Shown here: piece after piece, positions 59,045 through 64,000 of the stretch
Layout of the letters: each line of letters starts with the position of its first letter
Position numbering within the stretch: position 1 is the first letter of the stretch
Assembly: GCA_039180415.1 (NCBI GenBank)
Contig: JBCDDH010000009.1
Coordinates: 1-64,000 of the forward strand
Source: CAZIXN01 sp039180415
Lineage (GTDB): Bacteria > Planctomycetota > Phycisphaerae > Phycisphaerales > Phycisphaeraceae
Direction of reading: 5' to 3'
Length of the DNA: 64,000 nt
Made by a program: the position numbers and the translations under genes
The notes under the pieces: model-generated
Databases searched by the model: none
The model's input: the letters and a program-made list of their open reading frames with translations, nothing else
What the model was told of the DNA's origin: nothing

Positions 59045-60283
59045 TCACGCTGAAACGTGCTTTGGCAGCCGACGCCTCGCCGACCATCCGCCCAGCGCGA
59101 GCAGAACAAACGCGCCGCCCACCGCGACCGCGCCCCACTGCGCGAGCGTCTCGGGCACCAACGAACGCAGCGCCGGGCCGACGCCGTCCAGCGTCCAGGC
59201 CAGACGCGTCCACGTCGCGTCCAGGCTCGGACCCAGCAGCGCGACCCCCAACAACGCCGGCCATGTCAGCAGCAGGCCCCGCGAACGCTGCCGCCACCAC
59301 AGCCCCGCATACATCACCGCGCCGAGCAGCAAGACCAAGCGAACCGGCGTAAGCGAGAAGTACGGCGTCCAATCCGCCGGCACGTACCCCAGCCGCGACG
59401 TCTCGGCGACCAACACCGCCGACAACCCCGCGACCGCCGCCCACGCTCGCCGGCCCGACCACCCGGGCCGGCTCCGCAGCAGCATCACCACGCTCAACGC
59501 CAACAGCGTCGGCGACAACTCGGCGACGCCCAACGACGACGCCCGGTACATCCACGGCAGCGCCAACGCGTGGGCCGCCACCGACAGCAGCGGCACGCCC
59601 AACACCGCGCACCGCAACCGGACGTCCGCCCGGGGCTCGGACGCCTCGGCCGATGCTCGATCCAACGCCCACAGCCCCAGGCCCAACACCGCCGCGACCC
59701 ACCAACTCGCCGCATACACGAAGCCCGCGCCCAGGAACCCGGTGTGCCCCACGACCCGCGCCGCCACCGGCAGCAGAAACACCGTGCCCAGCGCCGTCCC
59801 AACCGCCGCCAATTCGCCGCGCCGCAGGCGGAACTCTGCCACCCGCAGAACGACCGCCAGTTTCAGCGCCGCCAGGGGCAATCCGATCGCCGCGACCGTC
59901 CCGCCGATCACCGGCCCGACCACCGCGAGCGTGTTGTAGACGAACGTCGTGTCCGCCAGCAGCACCACGGCCAACCACGCGAGCCGGCGGCTTTCTCCCT
60001 CCGCCCCGTTTCGACGTAGCCACGCCGCGAGCGATAGGACCGCCAACTCGTACACGTTGAACACGAACACCAACCCCAACACCGGCAGCAGCTCGTCCTT
60101 CCGTTCGTGCGCCGCCGTGTTGAGCAGAAAACATCCGAGAAACATCAACACGCCGCTGATCCAAACCCACGGCACCCCCGGAAGGGTTGATTTGCGTGAT
60201 GCTGATGGGGCGGAAGGTCGCGCTACCGGCGGCACGCGAGGGGGGGGATCCGGCGCGGGTGGGGGCGTGACTTCATTGAACAT
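59045..60283 (-). CDS. Polytopic membrane protein, unknown
   Basis: 412 aa. After a Pro-rich N-terminus (PPPAPDPPPRVPPVARPSAPSA) there are about 10-12 hydrophobic helices (VWISGVLMFLGCFLLNTAAH, LLPVLGLVFVFNVYELAVLSLAAWL, LAWLAVVLLADTTFVYNTLAVV, GPVIGGTVAAIGLPLAALKLAVVL and so on), ending with ARRRLPKHVSA. No signature for a known transporter family is recognised. ATG at 60283 has a weak aaaggcagg upstream. Confidence 0.75.
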   Translation of the reverse strand: MFNEVTPPPAPDPPPRVPPVARPSAPSASRKSTLPGVPWVWISGVLMFLGCFLLNTAAHERKDELLPVLGLVFVFNVYELAVLSLAAWLRRNGAEGESRRLAWLAVVLLADTTFVYNTLAVVGPVIGGTVAAIGLPLAALKLAVVLRVAEFRLRRGELAAVGTALGTVFLLPVAARVVGHTGFLGAGFVYAASWWVAAVLGLGLWALDRASAEASEPRADVRLRCAVLGVPLLSVAAHALALPWMYRASSLGVAELSPTLLALSVVMLLRSRPGWSGRRAWAAVAGLSAVLVAETSRLGYVPADWTPYFSLTPVRLVLLLGAVMYAGLWWRQRSRGLLLTWPALLGVALLGPSLDATWTRLAWTLDGVGPALRSLVPETLAQWGAVAVGGAFVLLALGGWSARRRLPKHVSA

Positions 60284-60614
60284 AGCCGGCCTGCCTTTCA
60301 CAGCGGCGCACGCAACATCGCCCGGTCGGCAGACGCTGCGCAACGCGGTTCCGGCGTCGGTCTCACGGTCAAAACACGGCTGTGTCGCGGGTGCACCGCC
60401 CGTGTCGGCCGACGCCAACAGCGCCGACGGACCATCCGCCGGCGTTACCGCCTCGGCGAACAGGGCAGGGATCAAAAAATCAATGAAGGCAATACGTTTC
60501 GGAGCCCTGACGCACCGCGGTTCGAGATGACATCGTGCATTGTAAACGTGAGCCGGTGATTCCCAAGGGGTTCTTCAGATACGCTGGCCGGTAACCCCGT
60601 TGTGGAGATGGCTC
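60284..60614. other. Intergenic stretch without a gene
   Basis: 331 bases between divergent genes. Long frames exist on both strands but they are continuations of the neighbouring genes' reading frames and lack a ribosome binding site. A less GC-rich patch (about 60470-60560) may hold the two promoters. Confidence 0.5.
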
Positions 60615-61301
60615 ATGAGCCCGTGGCGACGAACCTTGTCTTGGACGCTGCTGATCGGATGGCTATCGGCGGCGCTGCCCGTGTTCACCCAGGACGCGGC
60701 AGATGCGTCGGCGACCGAATCGACCAGCGCGGTCGTCCTCGAGGTGATCGGTGAGATGCCCGTTGGCGGCGGTTACGAGTGGAAGAGCACGGGCGTGCCG
60801 CATCCCGTGATGCACGAAGGTCGGGTGGTGCTCGCGCAAACCAAGGCCAACGGGACTTATTGCTCCGGCGTCACGTTCGCGGCCGTGGTGGAGACCGCGA
60901 CGCGCGCCGGCCTGCTCGATGGGGTTGCCTTCGAACGGGTGAAGCAGTTCCAGCGCGACTGGTACGGCACGCACGACGACGCGGCCGAGACGCAGTGTGT
61001 CTACGCGATGAACCAGCTCGGCATCGGCCGCGCGGTCCGGCCGCGCGACGCACGCCCGGGCGACTTCGTGCAGTTCTGGCGGCGGGGCGGCAGCGGGCAC
61101 AGCGTCGTCTTCATCGATTGGGTGCTCGACGCCGACTCGGGCGAGCCGGTGGGCCTGATCTATTGGTCCAGCCAGACCGCCACCGCCGGCATCGGTACCC
61201 ACGTCGAATACTTCGCCGGGCAAGTCGGGCCGGACGGACGCGAAGGCCGGGTGCTGCCGGAGCGTTTGTACCTCGGCCGCCTCGATACGCCGGGCTCTTG
61301 A
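60615..61301 (+). CDS. Exported NlpC/P60-like cysteine peptidase or amidase
   Basis: 228 aa. Signal peptide TLSWTLLIGWLSAALPVFTQ. The catalytic pattern fits papain-like NlpC/P60 or CHAP domains: Cys in NGTYCSGVTFAAVVETA (about residue 83) and His in RPGDFVQFWRRGGSGHSVVFIDWV (about residue 161). An acidic/polar residue downstream could complete the triad. Such enzymes cut peptidoglycan stem peptides or related amides. ATG at 60615 has ggaga 8 nt upstream; a TTG 15 nt earlier is in frame. Confidence 0.75.
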   Translation: MSPWRRTLSWTLLIGWLSAALPVFTQDAADASATESTSAVVLEVIGEMPVGGGYEWKSTGVPHPVMHEGRVVLAQTKANGTYCSGVTFAAVVETATRAGLLDGVAFERVKQFQRDWYGTHDDAAETQCVYAMNQLGIGRAVRPRDARPGDFVQFWRRGGSGHSVVFIDWVLDADSGEPVGLIYWSSQTATAGIGTHVEYFAGQVGPDGREGRVLPERLYLGRLDTPGS

Positions 61302-61316
61302 GTCGAGTAGCGGCGG

Positions 61317-62288
61317 TCAGTCTTCGCGGTCTTCAGCGGTCCCGTCCCACGGCGCCGCCCCGAACCCGCGGGCCTTGCACTGGGCGCTGAGCTGTGCGAC
61401 GTGGTGTTGGAGGTGACGCAGGGCGTAAATCATCCACGCGACGCGCGGGCGCACTGCAGATTTCGTCTCGACGGTGCCGAGGCGTAAGCCGGCGTCGCCC
61501 TGCCACGTGAGGTAGGCGTCGACCCTCTTTGCGACGCGCTCGATGTCGTTCAAGGTGGCCGCACGGTCGGGAAGTTTCTCGACCGGGCTATCCCAGTATT
61601 GCCAGCGGTCCGGCTCCCAGTCGTAGCTTTCGCGATCCTCGGCCACGTAATACTCGGCCGTGAGCAGGATGTGCATCGCGGTGCGGGCGGGCACCTCGGT
61701 CCAACTCGGCTCGCCTTGCCTCCAGGCCTGATCGTCGAGCCGACGAACCGCGTCGGCGAACATGCGGAACGCCTCGCCGAACTCTCGGCGGAGCGCATCG
61801 GTGACCGCGCCTTCGCCTTCTTCGCGGAAGACGGACGGGTCGTCGAGCGTGCCGGCCGTCACTTCGATCACCTCGCCGTCGTGCGACCGCCAGCCGACCA
61901 GGCTGCCGCAATCCGCACAGACCCGGAACACGCCGCGCTCTCCGCAGAGATCCGGTTGGGCGTCGGCCGGTGCGTCCACCGCGTGTCCCTGCGTGAACAC
62001 CAATGCATCGGTGGGCACCCGCACCCAGGGCACGCTCACCGCCCCGGCGGCGCGTTGGCACGAGCGGCAGCGGCAGGTGGACTGCTCAAGGATCTCGCCA
62101 TCGACGCGGTAGCGCACCGCGCCGCACAGGCACCGGCCCGACACGGCCGAAGCCGTTTGTTCGCCGGAGGCGTCCGATTGGGATTGCCCAAGCGTGGTGA
62201 GGGCGGTCGGCAGCAACGCGGCGGTGTAGATCGCGACCAAGCACACCAAGGCCGGGCCCAACGCCATGAGGTGGTGTGAAGCGGTCAT
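61317..62288 (-). CDS. GFA-domain/DinB-like fusion with N-terminal membrane helix
   Basis: 323 aa. Residues 1-35 carry a hydrophobic helix (ALGPALVCLVAIYTAALLPTAL). Residues ~50-150 are a zinc-binding GFA/CENP-V domain: GRCLCGAVRYRVDG, STCRCRSCQRAAG and FRVCADCGSLVGW. Residues ~165-310 resemble a DinB/DUF664 four-helix bundle: TAMHILLTAEYYVAED, ALRHLQHHVAQLSAQCKARG with the metal His. The known GFA family includes Mss4-like enzymes; DinB domains are metal-dependent transferase-like folds. The N-terminal helix is unusual for either. aggag is 8 nt before the ATG. Confidence 0.83.
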   Translation of the reverse strand: MTASHHLMALGPALVCLVAIYTAALLPTALTTLGQSQSDASGEQTASAVSGRCLCGAVRYRVDGEILEQSTCRCRSCQRAAGAVSVPWVRVPTDALVFTQGHAVDAPADAQPDLCGERGVFRVCADCGSLVGWRSHDGEVIEVTAGTLDDPSVFREEGEGAVTDALRREFGEAFRMFADAVRRLDDQAWRQGEPSWTEVPARTAMHILLTAEYYVAEDRESYDWEPDRWQYWDSPVEKLPDRAATLNDIERVAKRVDAYLTWQGDAGLRLGTVETKSAVRPRVAWMIYALRHLQHHVAQLSAQCKARGFGAAPWDGTAEDRED

Positions 62289-62759
62289 CGCAAGACTCCT
62301 GATCGAGCGGGCAAAGGAAAGATGAATAACGGGAAGAACAACGATTATAATTTGATATTAAGACAATTTGATATGAAATTTAGTGTCATTTTTCCTTATT
62401 TCGCGGTCAACAGAGCTGTGGCACGCTGGCAACTCAAACCGCGGTCCGATCTGGTTACTGATGTCACGAGACGGGTCGCCCCTGACCGAGGAGGCGCAAT
62501 GAAAACGGTTGGGCTCAACAAGTTTCAGTAGTCGTTGCTGTGTTCGCTCTGGCCCAAGATGCCGTCTGTATTGGAAGACCGGCTGATTGGAGATCGCGTC
62601 CGCGACATCGCCATGCGCCCGCGGGACGTGCGGACGGCGACGACGGCGATCGATAAGCGGAGCGTCGGTTGCGGATGTAAGGCCACGCTTCGGCGGCTCG
62701 AGGCGCTGCGGCGAGCGCTCGCGGCGGTATAGCGCGGCTCGCTTGCGGAGCGCTACGGT
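62289..62759. other. AT-rich intergenic region, no clear gene
   Basis: About 470 bases. 62310-62400 is strikingly AT-rich (tataatttgatattaag, then tttgatatg), probably the promoter of the minus-strand GFA gene. Further on, ggagg followed by ATG at 62499 opens a 10-codon frame (MKTVGLNKFQ) ending at 62531. A longer frame at 62535-62732 lacks a ribosome binding site. I see no convincing protein gene. Confidence 0.5.
62499..62531 (+). other. Ten-codon frame behind a strong Shine-Dalgarno
   Basis: gaggagg lies 5-6 nt before ATG; the frame encodes MKTVGLNKFQ and stops at TAG. It may be a leader peptide, the truncated start of a lost gene, or chance. Confidence 0.3.
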
Positions 62760-63791
62760 TTAGCGTGGGATTGGCGCGAGCGCGTCATGGACCATGCCCG
62801 CGCAGCGTTCCCAGGAGTTGTTGAGCGCGTGGGCGCGACAGCTCTCGCGGGAGACGTCGAGCGCGTCGCGGCAGGCTTGGGCGAGGTCGTCGTTCAGCGC
62901 ACCGGTGGTGCCGGGTTGGACGACGTCGATCGGGCCGGTGACGGGGTAGGCCGCGACGGGAAGCCCCGCGGCGTTGGCTTCGAGCATGACGATGCCGAAG
63001 GTGTCGGTCTTGCTGGGGAAGACAAACACGTCCGCGGCTGCGTAGTGGCGGGCGAGGTCTTCGCCGAACTGGTAACCGGCGAAGTGGGTGTCGGGGTACT
63101 GCTTCTCGAGCTTCTCGCGCACCGGGCCGTCGCCGACGACGACCTTGCTGCCGCCGGTGTCGGAGAGGTCGAGTGCGAGGAAGGCTTCGATGTTCTTTTC
63201 GACGGCGACGCGGCCGGCGTAGAGGAAGATCGGCTTGGGCAGGTCGGCGAACGGGTCGTCGAAGCCGTCGCCGTACGTGTCGCGTGGGCGGAACAGCTCG
63301 GTGTTGACGCCGCGGCACCAGACCTTCACGTTGGTCATGCCGTTGGCCTCGAGCTCCTGGCCGACGGTCGCGGTGGGCACGAGCGTGGCCTCGGCGGGCC
63401 CGTGGAACCAGCGGATGAACTTGTAGGTCAGGCCCAACGGGATGCCGAAGTACGCCCGCATGTAGTGCGGGAACTGCGTGTGGTAGCTGGTGGTGTAAGG
63501 CAGGCCGCGTTTGCGGCAGTACTTCCGACCGGCTTGCCCGATCGGGCCTTCGGTCGCGATGTGGATCGCGTCGGGTTTCAGCTCGTCGAGTTCCCGTTTG
63601 AGTTTCGGGCCGGGGCGGACGGCGAGCTTGATCTCGGGATACTTGGGCGCGGCGAACGACTTGAACATCCCCGGATGGATCACCGTGAAGTCGTGGCCGG
63701 CAGCTTTCGACGCGTCGATGACGTGCTGCCAGGTGCGGACGACGCCGTTGACCTGCGGGGTCCAGGCGTCGGTGAGCAGGGCGATGTGCAT
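62760..63791 (-). CDS. GT4-family glycosyltransferase
   Basis: 343 aa. GT-B fold: HIALLTDAWTPQVNGVVRTWQHVI at the N-terminus, HIATEGPIGQAGRKYCRKRGLPYTTSYHTQFPHYMRAYFG, then VNTELFRPRD, FLYAGRVAVEKNIEAFLAL, VVVGDGPVREKLEKQYP and DVFVFPSKTDTFGIVMLEANAAGLPVAAYPVTGPIDVV (EX7E donor motif as TDTFGIVMLEA). It resembles alpha-mannosyl or sulfoquinovosyl-type transferases from GT4; the sugar is not assignable. ATG at 63791. Confidence 0.93.
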   Translation of the reverse strand: MHIALLTDAWTPQVNGVVRTWQHVIDASKAAGHDFTVIHPGMFKSFAAPKYPEIKLAVRPGPKLKRELDELKPDAIHIATEGPIGQAGRKYCRKRGLPYTTSYHTQFPHYMRAYFGIPLGLTYKFIRWFHGPAEATLVPTATVGQELEANGMTNVKVWCRGVNTELFRPRDTYGDGFDDPFADLPKPIFLYAGRVAVEKNIEAFLALDLSDTGGSKVVVGDGPVREKLEKQYPDTHFAGYQFGEDLARHYAAADVFVFPSKTDTFGIVMLEANAAGLPVAAYPVTGPIDVVQPGTTGALNDDLAQACRDALDVSRESCRAHALNNSWERCAGMVHDALAPIPR

Positions 63792-63823
63792 GAGCGGAGT
63801 CCGCGCGGGGTTTGCAAGCGGGT

Positions 63824-63852
63824 GAAGCCCGCGTTGGGCGAACGCGGGCTTC
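63824..63852. terminator. 12-bp stem hairpin
   Basis: gaagcccgcgtt / aacgcgggcttc with loop gggcg (63836-63840). It lies between the start of the GT4 gene and the stop of the gene entering from the right on the same strand, so it terminates the latter. Confidence 0.8.
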
Positions 63853-63878
63853 GGGAGGGTATCGGAATCGAGGGCGGC

Positions 63879-64000
63879 TCAGCGCGCCGTGTCGACGGTT
63901 TCCAACGCGGCGTTCACGCGTGGCGTGGCTTCTTCCGCGGGGTCGCCGAAGATGCGGGCCACCGAGATGAGTTCTTCCAGCGGGAGGAGTTCTTCGCTGT
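63879..64000 (-). CDS. C-terminal end of an unidentified protein (partial)
   Basis: The last ~40 codons of a gene running in from beyond the right edge; stop TGA at 63879-63881. Visible residues are acidic and helical: SEELLPLEELISVARIFGDP then AEEATPRVNAALETVDTAR. Too little to assign a family. Confidence 0.6.
   Translation of the reverse strand, partial: SEELLPLEELISVARIFGDPAEEATPRVNAALETVDTAR

Noticed and set aside
62535..62732. 65-aa + strand frame before the GT4 gene
   Set aside because: No Shine-Dalgarno, Arg/Ala-rich composition like other shadow frames, no recognisable domain.

Overview
The window is about 64 kb of high-GC chromosome. It most likely comes from a planctomycete, probably class Phycisphaerae. 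Pointers are the DUF6677-type membrane protein, several FTLIELLVV-type pseudopilin (H-X9-DG-like) proteins, an ECF sigma factor with a long membrane-bound C-terminal extension, PadR operons with 'permease prefix domain' proteins, and a mix of bacterial housekeeping genes in short operons with many GTG starts. This is an inference from gene content; there is no rRNA in the window.

Layout. 0-9 kb: tail of an unknown gene, a Fur-family regulator divergent from homoserine dehydrogenase, two small membrane proteins, a poly-aspartate protein, a membrane-anchored Ser/Thr kinase, and divergent glnS and gltX, the latter overlapping an EVE-domain gene. 9-12 kb: two tandem PfkB sugar kinases and a pseudopilin, joined by 4-nt overlaps. 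12-16 kb: a small AT-richer membrane gene, a metallophosphoesterase, an exported protein and a GT9 glycosyltransferase. 16-23 kb: the SUF iron-sulfur assembly locus (sufB, an inserted exported protein, sufC, sufD, sufS), with a ParB-like gene inside it and a divergent A-type carrier. 23-30 kb is the most unusual stretch. It holds a nucleotidyltransferase, an ECF sigma factor split from its membrane/GATase-like extension by an in-frame TAG, a decayed second copy of the nucleotidyltransferase 3' end, and a PadR-led run of five paralogous membrane genes with fossil padR 3' ends between some of them.

30-45 kb: an Ala-rich lipoprotein, a tail-anchored coiled-coil protein, a pseudopilin, a methyltransferase-like protein, a KAP-like membrane P-loop NTPase, trpE, a lone fliN-like gene, a divergent NfeD/SPFH pair, an esterase, an MFS-PlsC fusion, a sugar isomerase and glutamate dehydrogenase. 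45-50.4 kb: a type IV pilus/type II secretion assembly operon (PilM, PilN-like, PilO-like, PilP/GspC-like, PilB/GspE ATPase). The pseudopilins at 11 and 32 kb could be its substrates. 50-58 kb: a zinc-ribbon protein, a two-domain glycosyltransferase, a carbohydrate-binding-like exported protein, DUF3859, a sulfite/nitrite reductase and UDP-glucose dehydrogenase. 58.05-58.8 kb: a small AT-rich islet with one winged-helix gene, bounded by near-identical 12-13 bp sequences. 59-64 kb: a polytopic membrane protein, an exported NlpC/P60-like protein, a GFA-DinB fusion, a GT4 glycosyltransferase and a partial gene.

No tRNA, rRNA, CRISPR array, intact insertion sequence or prophage was found.
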